From Colocasia esculenta (Eukaryota > Streptophyta > Magnoliopsida > Alismatales > Araceae): a DNA stretch of 64,000 bases. Within the stretch, counting starts at the first letter, position 1. Each line of letters begins with the position of its first letter. The DNA is taken from NCBI GenBank assembly GCA_014218235.1, contig CM024760.1:139081245-139145244 (forward strand). Reading direction: 5' to 3'. Below, piece by piece: positions 8,787-20,416 of this stretch. The position numbers and the translations under genes are program-made. The notes beneath the pieces were generated by a model. That model made no database searches. It saw only the letters and a program-made list of their open reading frames with translations, and was not told the DNA's origin.

Positions 8787-11700
8787 TGTAAGGCCCTCTA
8801 ATTTCCGTTGAATTATTTGTATTTATGTGTGAATAATTGCGCTTATGTATGTATGTACATATTTACGTACGCATTAATTAGTATAATTACGTATGCATGT
8901 GTTTATATTAAGCATAAATAATGTATATATTGCATGATGATAGTGTGGATATAATACCATATACATATTGCATGTATATATGTTTGGTATGCATGGTTTT
9001 CTGCATAAATTAGGGTTCTGGCCGAAGGCCACCTTGGCGTCAAGCCCAGGCCGTTGAGCTGGTGTCAGCGTCCAGACATGGACGCCAACACTAACTCCGG
9101 CGTCCAGCGATCTGGACGCCAACTTCTCTGACCTGCATGCGTTGCAGAGCCAGAAAATCCGGGAGCAAGGCATGGCCTCCATTGGGGGGATGTCCCCCAA
9201 CGGCTCTAAGGCTGTCTAATCGGTATGGTGAGTGGGTGAGGGGCTCTCATTAGGTCTGAACCCGGATTTGGCCTCTCCCACTTCTCATTTCACCTTGCAA
9301 GAGGAGAAATAGAGGAGAGAAAAACCCTAGGTGAGCTGTGAGAAAAACCCCATTTTAGAACCCCCAAATCCGACCCCTTGGAGCTTGGTTTGGAGATCTA
9401 CTGCGACAAGGAGGAAGCTGGAGCAAAGGAGAAGGCATCCCCATCATCCCCTCGGCGTGGAGATCACCCAGGAGCCCGGAGGAAGGCGATCTAGAGGGAG
9501 GTTCTGCAACTTCTTGGGACTGCCCAAGGAGGTCTTCACCAAGCCTTTAAATCCCTTAGAAGAATTTTTGAAAGGCAAGTGACCTATCTATGGTGTCCCC
9601 GTATGAGTCTAGGTGGTTTTTGTTATTTTTATGGAATTTTCCTCGAGTCCTAGACCCTCCAATTCACCCAAGTTTCAGAGCTCGGGTCTGTGTTTTCTGC
9701 ACAGACCTGGTTAGACGGCAAGGTCCCTGGACGCCCAGTTCCTGCTTGGCGTCCATCGACCATGCCGCTGACCTTGAGTCAGCGGCCAGAGACCGCCGCC
9801 TAGTTCTTCTGGACAGAACAGTGGGCTGTTCTGTCCCACTTATGCAGTAATTTCGGTATGTTTTATGCGATGAGGATATATGGTAAAGCTTATACTCTAT
9901 GTATATGGTTAGTTGTGGTGTGTGAATGAATGTGGGATGTGATGGTGAATGTGGGATAATGATATCTTGTAAACTTGTGAGCATGACTTGTAGACAATTT
10001 TGCAAAATCCATGATTCATGATTTAGATTAGTGTGAATGCCTTAGTTTCGGTTTGATCATGAAGAATAGTGGGTCAGCATATGTGTTTGCAATTTTAGTA
10101 AATTATCCATGCTTGTGAAATTTGTAAATAAGCTCGGTTCGGTAAAATGAAAACATGCGAAAATGGTTTGTGATAATTGATCATAGATGTATGAATTAGG
10201 GTAATGTGTATTCTAAATCATGCATATGTTAGTACTTATGTTTAAACAGCAAGTGGCTAATTTACAAGATGTGTTAGACCCATGTTAATTAAGTTGTAAT
10301 AGCATGCTAATTAGGTGTTTATTTTCTGTAAATTCATGTAGCTCAGAAAAATCTGAAAATTGAGGGTATGATCTTAAACCCGAAAACAGCATGTGGTAAA
10401 AATTTCAGGTCATTTGGACCCGTAAATAAAAAGTTATGTGTTTTCATGTGAAATGTGAATAATTCGTACATATGATCGAAATGTGATTAGATTTTGTTTA
10501 AACCCAGCATGATTAGTGTGTTTACTGTGTGTTAAACCTTGAAATTCTGTAGTACCATGTTAGGAAAAATAGAGGATTTATGTGAGTGAGAAAGTGAATG
10601 TGATGAAAAGTGTAAAGTGTAAGAACCATGTGTAAAACGGTAAATGTGTAAAAGTGTAATTGTGCCAATGTGATACTGCTTCCGAGAAGGCAGTGGAGCC
10701 GTATCAGGGAAAAGTCCCCCTGAGAAGGTTCATTGTGTTAAGTGACCCTAAGGGCATTAGGGGGAAATCCTGGAGGTGGACAAGTACCACTGGTTAGGGT
10801 GGAGACTTGTTCTCCCGGTCTGCGCAGTCCAAGAGTCGCCATTGTATTGCCTAGATGGCGTCTATGTGATGTGATGTGTTTGTGTCCTTCTTTGGTGGTT
10901 TGGACTATGTGTCACGGCACCTAAATATGTGTAAAGTGTAATGTGAAATGTGTATGTGACCATGTGTAAATGTGTAAGTGACACGTGAATGTGTATGTGT
11001 AAAGTGTAACCACGTGAAAAGAGGAAATTTGTGTAAAAGAAAATGTGAAATTTTGATGTGTAAATGTGTTATTGAAACCATGTGAGACTAAATCTGAAAC
11101 CATGTGAATTCAGAAAATGCATGTTATTATTCTCATGTTATGTGTACAAAGTGTTTGGAATCCATGGTAGGGACAACAAATGAATATGTGTGCAAAATGG
11201 CATGATGGATTATTCATATGTGAGGTTTTAAGCAACGTTGTAGCTCTCATGTGTAGATTTATAGTCATTGAACCATGTGAAATCAGCAACCTAAAGCATG
11301 TGAAAAAGTTATGTATGCACTTAAGAATATGTGGAATCCATGCAAATTGTGTTCCCTTTCATGCATGTAAATTGTCCATGTTGATAGCTCTCATGTTTGA
11401 TTTTGTAAAAGATTAAAGTTCATGAGTAAATTGAATAGAGACCATGTGATAGGTGGATTTTATTTTAAAAATCTGAAAGCATGAGTTATGTATAAAATTG
11501 TAGAACTTTCATGATAGGTTGAAAACTCGAATTGACTAGCATGCTATGTGTTGCTAATTGTAATGTGCATGTAGAAACCACTAGGATTTGTACGTGTATA
11601 TCATGAATAGTGTTGCTTGCTGAGTCCCTGGACTCACTCCTTGCTTCGGCGTACAGGTATAGTTGGTGACACAGTACCCTTGGAGGAGGCAGCAGAGACG

Positions 11701-12065
11701 GACTCCGAGCGTGGAGACTAGCTAGTTTTTGGAGTTCCTTGTGATTGTGTACTTCCTAGTATGTACTTGGAACATTGTATTAGAATTATCATGAGAAAAA
11801 AATGTATTATGTGGACATTATGTATTTCCATTTCAGTAATTTAATTTATGTGAACTTTGGTTCCTTTTTGCAAATTGTAAACTGCATGTATGTTTAATGT
11901 GGATGATGAATGAATGGAGATAGTTCTCTTTTACTTCCGCTACTATGTTGTATATTCGCGTGTATCTCAGCTGTTTGTATCATTGGGTAAATGTCTCACT
12001 ATGGCAGCACTTGTTATATCGACGTGGGTTGGTATAACCGTACTGGTATAATGAGGGCCGTCACA
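8787..12065 (+). repeat. G1 3' LTR
   Basis: It is a near-identical copy of 581-3860, starting TGTAAGGCCCTC and ending GGGCCGTCACA. It carries the same hairpin clusters and conserved island (10663-10921). Differences from the 5' LTR are a few substitutions near the start and small indels around 10090-10350. Confidence 0.95.
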
Positions 12066-12070
12066 CCTGT
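12066..12070. repeat. Target-site duplication of G1, right copy (CCTGT)
   Basis: Exact copy of 576-580; after it the interrupted copia LTR continues. Confidence 0.95.
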
Positions 12071-12410
12071 AATAGAAGTGAGTATCCTTCCTACTCGGAA
12101 AGGAAGAGGACCAGTGGGGAGCTGGGGGTTGTATATCCTTGGGGGGATTGTACCTTGGTTATTGAAATCCCAAGATTTTGCTTGGGGACTGGACATAGGT
12201 CTTCCTTCTATGAAGTACCAAACTAGGATAAAATTCTTGTGTTCATTTGTGTGATTGTTCATTTGCTTCCGCACTACTACTCTCTATGACACACTATCAC
12301 ATTAACTAACTAAAGTTTTTAAGTGGTAATTTTCTGTGTTTAAGTTTCTATTTCTACAGCGAATCTATTCAACCCCCCCCCCCTCTCTAGATAGCGTGCT
12401 GCCATACCAA
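12071..12410 (+). mobile_element. Copia LTR fragment, right part (after G1)
   Basis: This continues the LTR of 1-580. It contains a GAAATCCCAAG...CTTGGGGACTGGACATAGG module that resembles the U5 region at about 46638 of A's 3' LTR, and ends with CTATTCAACC, a run of C and CTCTCTAG. No tRNA primer site follows; instead gag zinc-knuckle coding sequence begins almost at once, so the primer site and most of gag were deleted at about 12400-12416. Confidence 0.6.
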
Positions 12411-12416
12411 GTGGGC

Positions 12417-13370
12417 CAACACAATCAGCCAGGACACTTCAAATCAGAATGTCCTAAGCTCAAAAAAAAAGATCCATCTAAAAAATATGAGAAAAAGTAA
12501 AGCAAAGAGAAAAAGTTCAGAAAATACAAAAAGAAAGCAATGGCAGCAGCATGGGACAATGAAGAAGCTACAAGTTCATACTCTTCAAGCTCATAATAAT
12601 AAGAAGAAAGAAGAAGAAGAAGAAGTGCATCTAGCCCTCATGGCAGGACTAGATCAGGTAAATTCTGAAACCTTCTTTACTTCATGTTCAGAATTTGATT
12701 TCGATAATCTAGAAGATGCATTTAATGAATTGTATGATAAATATAAAATAGTAGTTAAATAGATGAAAATAGTTAAGTTAAATTTATTGAACCAAGAAAA
12801 ATACACCACCATTCTAAAAAATGAAGTAGAAACATTAGGACAAATTTAAGTGAAACTAAAAGATCTAATGAATTATTATGTGAAGACTTAAAGGTAAAAA
12901 ATAGTAAAATTATGGAACTTGAATCAAATATAAACGAATTGAAAGATGGAGGGAAATTAGGAGAAGAAAATAATTATTTAAGAGCTACCATAGATAAAAT
13001 CACAAACTGTAAAACATCCTTAGTTGTAAAACTGAAAGGTGCTAGAATAAGTAAAAAGAAATATGGAGTAGGCTATACACCTTCAGGAAATGTAGAAGAA
13101 ATTGTGTTTCCTAAAAAATACCCAACCCCTAAATTTGTAAAAGAAAAGATAATTAAAAATCTAAAAAGGGTTAATCAATATGCTTATGGACAGAAACAAA
13201 AAACAAATAACACTACAAATTTAAAGAATGCATATGATTTATGTTGTAGTCATTGTAATCAATTAGGACACACAATTAGCACATGCACTACTAGACACTT
13301 GCGTTGGATTCCAAAAACTAACCATCAAAGACCCAAGAAAATTTGGGTACCAAAAATCTCAACTTAATTC
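12417..13370 (+). pseudogene. gag: Copia element A: C-terminal gag remnant
   Basis: The remnant starts inside a zinc knuckle (NQPGHFKSECPKLKKKD, first Cys lost), then passes a frameshift into a Ser/Glu-rich and Lys-rich coiled-coil-like region and a second knuckle (CSHCNQLGHTISTC) near 13245, ending with KKIWVPKIS. Several stops and frameshifts interrupt it. The capsid N-terminus present in B and C is absent. Gag would package element RNA; this copy cannot. Confidence 0.75.
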
Positions 13371-13373
13371 TGT

Positions 13374-13742
13374 TTGCAGGGGTGCCTGAGAGCATCCAAA
13401 TGGTATTTGGATAGTGGGTGCTCAAGGCATATGACAGGTGATAAAAAATTATTCACAACTTTCAGAAATGAAATTGGTCAAGTCACTTATGGCAATAATG
13501 AAAAAGGAAAAGTGTTAGACTGTGGAACAATAGGAACAAACAAAAAGGATTTAATAGAAGATGTTATGTATGTTGAAGGATTAAAGCATAATCTCATTAG
13601 TATCAGTCAACTCTGTGACAAAGGTCACTTGGTAAAGTTTCAGAACAACAAATGTATTATTCAAAAAGATGGAAAAACAGTCTTTGAAGCTCAAAGAGTT
13701 AAGAATTTGTATACCTTAGAACTGGTGGAACTGAATCAATTT
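13374..13742 (+). pseudogene. pro: Copia element A: aspartic protease
   Basis: The open frame holds KWYLDSGCSRHMTGDK, the copia-type protease active site (DSG), followed by the HNLISISQLCDKGH and VKNLYTLEL motifs leading to the pre-integrase domain. The domain is uninterrupted over about 120 codons, but it lies inside a dead polyprotein. Confidence 0.8.
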
Positions 13743-14010
13743 GTGTCTTGCAACTACTAAGAGTGAAGAGACTGATTTATGGCATAGAAGACTAGGACAT
13801 GCAAGCACCTCAGTGATCAAGAAATTAATCAAGCATGATCTAGTTGAAGGTCTTCCAAATCTGAAATTGAAGAAATCTAGAATCTATACAGCTTGTGCAA
13901 AAGGAAAGCAAACCAAGACATCATTTCAGTCTAAGACATTGGTGACAACCTCCAAACCATTGGAACTTATTCACATGGATTTATTTGGACCTATAAGAAT
14001 AGTAAGCCAA
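13742..14010 (+). pseudogene. int: Copia element A: pre-integrase zinc domain
   Basis: LWHRRLGHAS and the following YTACAKGKQTKTSF give the zinc-finger domain that precedes copia integrase, with the first Cys of the expected CxxC pair changed to Thr. It ends at HMDLFGPI, the first catalytic Asp region, and then meets a stop. Confidence 0.78.
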
Positions 14011-14365
14011 TAGGTTGAAGGTGACAAAGGTTTTTTACTACGATGTATTTCAAAACCTAGATGATACAAAGTGTTTAACAGAAGAACTTTAACTATAGAA
14101 CAGTCAGTTCATGTTTTATTTGATGAAACTAACCCTTCTATTAAGAAAATAGAAGAAGAAGAAGATGTTGTTGTTGAAGAATTGTGTAAGGATCTGGAAT
14201 AGACTTCTCTTGAAGAAAAAGAGGAAGGCAAGAAAGATCCACCAGTAGAAGAACTTCAAGAACAACAAGAAGCACATGAAAGACTACCTAGAACTGAGGT
14301 ATCACAAAGATCATCCAAGAGAAAATATCATAGGTGATCCTCAAGACTAGGTAAGAACAAGTGGT
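14011..14365 (+). pseudogene. Copia element A: integrase C-terminal scrap and acidic linker; core deleted
   Basis: After HMDLFGPI the sequence jumps to a short piece resembling the end of the integrase domain (FNRRTLTIEQSVHVLFDET) and then to a Glu-rich linker. The second Asp and the Glu of the DDE triad are missing. Stops and frame changes occur throughout. Confidence 0.65.
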
Positions 14366-15470
14366 ATGAATGTTCCTTGTGACTACACTACATTTATTTC
14401 TCAGATTGAGCCTAGGACAATCAATGATGCACTGGCAGATGAATCTTGGATCCTAGCTATGCAAGAGGAACTTAACCAGTTCCAACATAGCCAGGTCTGG
14501 ACTCTTGTGCCTAGACCTTGTGACCATCTAGTTATTGGGACCAGATGGGTCTTTAGAAACAAAATGGATGAATCAAGAGTGATCACGAGGAACAAGGCTA
14601 GACTGGTAGCACAAGGATATTCCCAAGAGGAAGGCATTGATTTCGATGAAACATATACTCTAGTTACTAGATTAGAGGCAATCAGAATTTTATTAGCTTA
14701 TGGATGTTCTCTTAATATCAATTTGTTTCAGATGGATGTTAAAAGTACTTTTCTGAACAGTTTCATAAAAGAAGAAGTTTATGTTGAGCAACGACCTAGT
14801 TTTGAAGATACTAAGTATCCAATCATGTTTTTCATTTAAAGAAAGCACTATATGGTTTGAAACAAGCTCCAAGAGCTTGGTATGAAAGACTAAGTGCTTA
14901 TCTTATATCACATGATTTCTCAAGAGGTAAAATAGATAGCACTCTATTTATTAAGAAATTTTCAGAAGGGATCCTGAATGTAGAAATATATGTTGATGAT
15001 ATTATCTTTGGTTCCACCAATGAATCACTCTCCAAATTCTTTGAAAATCTTATGCAAAGTGAATTTGAAATGAGTATGATGGGTGAGCTTAATTACTTTC
15101 TTGCCTTGCAGATCAAGTAGACCAAGAAAGGCACTCACATTTGTCAAACCAAGTATATTTCAGATTTACTTTCTAAATATGGTTTTGACAAGTGTAAGCC
15201 TTTAGGAACACCTATGAGTTCAGGAATTAAGTTAGATAGTGATCCAATTGGTAAGAAAATAGATCAACAGATTTATAGAGGCATGATTGAGTCATTACTC
15301 AATCTTGCTGCTAGTAGACTAGATATAATGTTTAGTGTATGTTTGTGAGCTAGATTTCAGGTTGATCCTAAAGAATCTCATGCTAATGTTGTTAAAAGAA
15401 TTTTTAGATATCTTATGAATACAAGTAAATTAGGTTTATGGTATCTCAGATGTTCTGAATTTAAATTGCT
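14366..15470 (+). pseudogene. pol: Copia element A: reverse transcriptase
   Basis: Copia RT motifs occur in order: WILAMQEELNQF, IGTRWVFRNK, ARLVAQGYSQEEGIDF, FQMDVKSTFLN, ALYGLKQAPRAWYERL, and the catalytic EIYVDDIIFGS near 14990. Frame breaks fall near 14838 and 15118, and an in-frame stop follows VCL near 15346. The order and spacing match B and C, showing one lineage. Confidence 0.85.
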
Positions 15471-15903
15471 TGGATAGTGATGCTGACTATGCTGGATGCA
15501 AAATAGACAGAAAAATCACTAGTGGTACTTGTCAACTACTAGAAAATAAAATTCAGTAGCTTTGTCCACAACTGAAGTAGAAAACATTGCAGCTGAGAGT
15601 TGCTGCACTCAACTGCTGTGGATCAAACATCAACTAGAAGACTATGGTCATACACTACATGAAGTTCCAATGCTATGTGATAATACAAGTGCAATCAATT
15701 TCACCAAAAATCCAATCCAACATTCAAGAACCAAGCACATTGAGGTCAGACATCATTTCATCAGGGACCATGTAAGTAATGGTGATATTTTACCTGAATT
15801 TGTTTCTACAGAAAATCAATTAGCTGATATATTTACTAAACCACTCTCTGAACATAGATTTACTGCAATAAGAAGAGAAATAGGAATGTGCAATCCTGAA
15901 TGA
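15471..15903 (+). pseudogene. pol: Copia element A: RNase H
   Basis: The sequence contains DADYAGCKIDRK, LSTTEVENIAAESC, LCDNTSAINFTKNPIQHSRTK and QLADIFTKPLSEHRF, the standard C-terminal RNase H of copia elements, ending at the stop after 15900. A frameshift separates DADYAGC from the rest. Confidence 0.85.
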
Positions 15904-16388
15904 ATACTTAAAATTCCTAAGTACATAATCCGATCTATCCATTGTCAAACTTTTTCTAAGTCCTAGACTTTCGACTTCCCCAAAGTCGGAGTTTCAAGAG
16001 TCGACTCCTAAGAAGTCAAAGTTTGTGAAGTCAGAGTCTATGTTAATTCAAAAAAAAGGGGGGAGTTACAATTTCTTTTGGGGGGGAATTAAAATAATGG
16101 TTTATTCTTTTTATCCCAATCGTTCATCTCCTCATCCATGGTCTGTTACACAACCCCTTTCTTTATAAGGACCTTTCCTTCTCTCTTTCCAAATTACCCA
16201 TTTGAAACGTCTCCTACTCCTTCGTCTTCTTCATGGTTCCCGCGAGCATTTACCCCAACGGAACCGTTTTCAAGCATCTGTCGATTCCTTCAAACTCTCT
16301 GAAGAAAGGTAGAATCTTTGACATCTCTGAACTCATTTCACATCTCCTCCATTATTTCCCTCATACCTTCTCTTTTGTCTTGGTCTAG
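15904..16388 (+). promoter_or_regulatory. Element A spacer between pol and ORF2: inverted repeats, TATA-like box, CT-rich leader
   Basis: The spacer holds TTTCGACTT/AAGTCGGAG-type inverted repeats and the palindrome GAGTCGACTC (15998-16007) at 15966-16050, a GGGGGGA-rich stretch, a TATA-like TTTATAAG at 16163-16170 and a pyrimidine-rich leader to the ATG at 16389. The repeats resemble those in A's own 3' LTR (42254-42690). B and C have the same order with another motif. An internal promoter for ORF2 is inferred, not shown. Confidence 0.4.
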
Positions 16389-19068
16389 ATGGCCTCCTCT
16401 AGGGCTCTGGATGGAAACTTTTTCACCCAGGAGCAGTTTCAAAGGCTTATGTCTACAAAAGCCTCCATTTGCCCCGGGAAAGTAGTTGATTTCTTTCAGT
16501 TGACGGGCAACTCAGTTTGTGGCAAAAACCCTAAAAGCAATGGGTTGGACCAAGCTATGTCAGATCAACGAGTCAACCTATGAAGATGTAGTGAAAGCTT
16601 TTTATGTATCTCTTCAAGTGTCTGCAGATGGGTCTGTGGTAGGTTTTGTGAAAGGTACACAAGTTTCTATTTCTGAAGACCTACTGGTTGAAATTTTGGA
16701 TTGTCCCTCTGTCAAACACAAGATAGGTGAGTAAGTACTTTTAGAGAAGCAAAGATTGGGAATAATTGGAAGTCAAGGTAGTATCTCCAAGAAAGGGCTC
16801 CTGATCAACGAGCTCTCAGCAGAAAAGTGGATTCTTCATACCATCATCACTCCAAGAGCAGGAACTCACTCCTCTATCACAGCTAGGGATGGCAGCCTAC
16901 TATTTTGAGCTATTCAGAGGCATCAAGTGAACCTTGCCTCTATCATTTTGGAGAGGATGACAGGGTCCAAGTACTTACAAGAATCTCTCCCTTATGGACC
17001 CTTGCTCACTCTTATTTTCAGAAGATTTTCAGTGGATTTTTCTGATGAGATTTCATTATCTATTAAAGAGAAGATTGGATTATCCACACTTAGAAGAAGT
17101 CACTATGTTTTGGAAGATAAAGCCCATAATGTTTGCACTAACGACCCTATACGAAACTGCACACATGATATATTTCCGGATGAGGTATAGAGCTCCTCTA
17201 TTCACACAGTTCAGCCTCTAGAAGTTAGAAGAGAAGAAGTTAGAGTAGAAGCAGCAATAGAAGAGGCAGTACAAGATGAAGCTGCAAGACCCTCTCTTGA
17301 GCCAGATCTCCCAGATGAAACCATCAATCAAGTTCTCAGAGATCTGAAGGGAAAATGAATTGCTCAAGAAGAGAATGTTCCAAGATCTACACCAGTTGAG
17401 CCTCCTATGTATGAAGAGTATTATCATGTCACTCCACCTCCAGTTGAGACCTGGACAAGGTCTCAGGGGGAGACTAGCAGGACCTTAGATGATGTACTAA
17501 ATGTGGTCCTTAAGCAACAAGAGATGCTAATTGTACTCCAAATGCAAATACATCAAATAGATGTTAAGTTTGACTTTATGTCAGAGAAAGTTCAACAGAT
17601 GAAGGATCTACTTCTTCAATTGGTTTGCCAACAGGGCAAGGGCAGCTCTCCAACTCCTCCCTCAATTCCTCAAACAGAAGAGCAACAGCCCAACTAGTCA
17701 GAACCACAGCAAGAGCAGCATGAAGATCAGCCAGCTGTGGAGTCAGAACACTCTGTTGAACAGCAACAGTAGCAGTAGCAACAGTAACTGCAGCAGGAGT
17801 AGCCTTCTAAGCAGATCTAGCAGAGATCAAGAGATCAGCCAGAGTAGTCAGTGGAGAAGGCTGATCAGTCAATGGAGGTGCAACCCAAAGTCAAGACTTT
17901 TAAGAGAAGGGTCAGGAGGAAGCTTATGAAGTCAGGTTCTGTTGTTTTTTCTTCATCTGAATCCAATCCCATTCCTTCACCTCCTCCTGAACCAACACCT
18001 TCAATTCCTTTTGAACCAATCCCTCTTGTTTCCTCTGATCCTCCCCCTTCTACTTCTCATCTAGAGGTACAGCCTCCTTCTCCACCAATCACTTCAGTTA
18101 CTTCATTTCCTATGGTGTATACATACAAGTCACATACTGTAAATACACCTACTCTTCACACCTTAGCTCCTCATTTTTACTCATCTTTCCCTACATCATC
18201 TACTCCTTCTTCGGCCCATCCTATTCATCCACTTGCTCAAATAGTGCCCAGTGTGACACTTCCATCTAAAGTGGGGCCAAAAATGAAAATTAAACATAGC
18301 TCTTTACTTCCTCCTTTTTGGTATGCATTTATCTATCACTCTAAGCAAAATATGGCTATTTTCTAAGAATTTCTATCCATCAAAACTTTCCTTGAAGTTC
18401 TTGGGTTGCCGAGCTACAAGTTTGAAGACTAGCTCCCTACCTTGATCAAAACTCAAGAAATCCTTCTGGCTAATCTGAATCTTATCACTCATAGAAGCCA
18501 TAGCCTTTCTCCTGAGGATTTTTGGCTCTTTACCCTAAAGAAGCAGTGAAGTATAGGGAAGCCAAGACTAGGAAACAGTTTCTAAATGTCTCTTTTCATT
18601 TGGATCTACAATTCTATGATTTTTTTTGGGAATTTCATAAAAGAACAGCAAAGCAGTTACAGTAGAATGAAGACATTTAATGAAGAAAGATTCAAATTGA
18701 ATTTGCTTGATGTCAGTAAGGGGCAATGGGCTATGATTTTCAAAGGGCTAAGGTTCAACATCAAATACAACATAAAGCTATCCTTTCATCATTTTGCCCT
18801 GATGCATGCTCCAAAGAATTCACAATTTCTCAAGGACTTTCAGCACAATTTTGCGGAGTCTGAGAGAATGTCAGAAGAGCAGTGGGCAGTGTCTTATCCT
18901 GAAGAGGGCTCAAAATGCAGGAAGTTGAAGTTATCTCCCTCGCCTACCTTAGTAAGAGCTATGAGGCACTTTGGAAGTCTGTCTTTCTGAAGTGGACAGA
19001 GAGATACACCATTTACTACAAAGCCAAAGAAGCAACTCACTCTCAGGGTCTCTAGTGGAACATCACAG
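16389..19068 (+). pseudogene. Element A ORF2 (plant transposon-type domain protein), 5' part
   Basis: The ORF begins MASSRALDGNFFTQEQF and is followed, across frameshifts, by a globular region (YEDVVKAFYVSLQV, ISEDLLVEILDCP) recalling the domain often named putative plant transposon protein. Next come a coiled coil (near 17490-17640), a Gln-rich and Pro/Ser-rich segment to 18366, and a further region (18590-19020) ending at the B insertion. It continues at 29983-30251. No signal peptide or membrane helix is evident, so it is not a clear envelope protein. It is on the same strand as pol. Function unknown. Confidence 0.55.
19064..19068. repeat. Probable target-site duplication of B, left copy (CACAG)
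   Basis: CACAG before the TGTTGGG LTR start matches CACAA at 29978-29982 in four of five bases. Confidence 0.7.
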
Positions 19069-19307
19069 TGTTGGGTTCTCATGGGTTTAAATGTTTTTGA
19101 TGATGTGAATTCAATGGATGTTGCAATTAATGTTTGTAAAATGCCAAATTTGATAAAGACATGAATGACATATGCAAGTGTAAATATGATCACGTATGTA
19201 TTCATTATATCTCACTTAGAGTGTCTTTTTATGTAGGTGTGAAAGTATGCAGGACAAGCACTCAATGTCAAGTGCAAAAGACTTTGTAAAAGCCTTCAAG
19301 TACACAC

Positions 19308-19548
19308 CTGTCGACAGCCAAGAAGAAGCCTGTCGATAGATAGACCATCCAGAACAAAACAAGCTACTGGAAGCTCAATTGGGACAGTAGTTGTCGACAG
19401 CTGAAGCCCACCTAGTGACAGAAATAGATGGCATGTCGACAGCAGTAAATCGCATGTCGACAGATCCAATTTTCCAGCACAACCATGGTTCTGGAAACCA
19501 GAATTGAGCAGTAGTTGTCGACAGCTATGGAGTGCCACTCGACAACAG
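19308..19548 (+). promoter_or_regulatory. Paired palindromes in U3 of the B 5' LTR
   Basis: Four pairs of ten-base palindromes with core TGTCGACA start at 19308/19330, 19391/19412, 19433/19454 and 19515/about 19536, giving start-to-start spacing of 22, 21, 21 and 21 bp. Members of the second and fourth pairs are mutated here but intact in the 3' LTR. The last ends 84 bp before the TATA box. The array is in the expected position of a U3 enhancer. Confidence 0.7.
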
Positions 19549-19631
19549 TAGTTTAAGTAAGATCTGATGGTCAGATATGATCTATATTTGGGAGATCCCT
19601 TTGAGCACGACTCTCCATACTTGGACACCCA

Positions 19632-19640
19632 TATATAAAG
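19632..19640 (+). promoter_or_regulatory. TATA box of the B 5' LTR
   Basis: TATATAAAG, repeated at 29240-29248 in the 3' LTR, lies downstream of the palindrome array and marks the likely core promoter of the element. Confidence 0.7.
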
Positions 19641-20416
19641 ATCATATGAAGGTATTTTCTCAGCAAGAAGCCACCATACCAAAACCCTAAGCAAAACCCA
19701 AGAGAAAAGCTTTTCCCTGCTGCTATGCTTCAACCCTCCGTCCAGAGAAAAGAAGATCCATCTTTCGAACGAAGTTGAAGTCGGTTCGTTCATGGTTCAA
19801 GCTTCTACGTCATCTGATATTCATCAAGTTGAAGCTTGGAGATCTTTTGGACGACCAGAAAGAAGAGTTCTACATCAGGATTTGCTTCTACATCTTAGAA
19901 CTCTTCTCTTTCAATACTTTTCCTATATTGTGTGTGTGGTAGTGATTCAAGCGTTCCTTGTGCTTGATTCATGTGTGGTTTGTTGTTCTGATTGCGTGTT
20001 TGCATTAGACAACGAGTGTGTGTGAGTTGTAGAGTTGAACTCACTCATAAGCAGTTGTTTCTGCGTGTGTGTGTGGATGTAGGATACACAAGTTGTGTAC
20101 TCCGAACCACCTTAAATCTTCGTGTCCTGTAGTTTGAACGTTTCACGGTAGATGTTTGGTAAGCACGTTGATTACTCACACGTTAGATAGATTGATAGTT
20201 GTTCTACTCACGACCAACACACACATCGCAGCTCAAATTTCGCACAAATCTATTTAAGTTTTCGATAAGTCAGTGTTGGATTGAAAAGAAGGCCATAGTG
20301 TTTCTAATTGGTGGTAATCTATTCAAACCCCCTTCTAGATTACTATTTAAGATAGCTCCGCACTCCGATTTACTGCTTTAAAGCTTTGATCTCACGATCA
20401 GGAGATTTTCGGTCTC

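Larger units (their letters stand above)
581..12065 (+). mobile_element. G1: complete Ty3/gypsy chromovirus (Tekay/Del-like), about 11.5 kb
   Basis: The order is 5' LTR (581-3860), primer-binding site, gag, protease, RT, RNase H, integrase with chromodomain, polypurine tract and 3' LTR (8787-12065), bounded by an exact 5-bp target duplication. The two LTRs are about 3.28 kb each and nearly identical by eye except for a few substitutions in the first 30 bp and scattered small indels, so insertion looks recent. Unusually long LTRs and a C-terminal chromodomain suggest the Tekay/Del clade; the clade is inferred from domain layout only. Two single-base frameshifts in pol make this copy defective as sequenced. 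Confidence 0.95.
19069..20362 (+). repeat. B 5' LTR (3' end truncated)
   Basis: Starts TGTTGGGTTCTCATG. It contains four pairs of CTGTCGACAG-like palindromes (19308-19548), a TATA box at 19632 and a C-run/TCTAG end. It stops at CTCCGCA, lacking the last about 15 bp found in the 3' LTR (to TCTTTCA); the deletion also removed the primer site. Confidence 0.92.
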
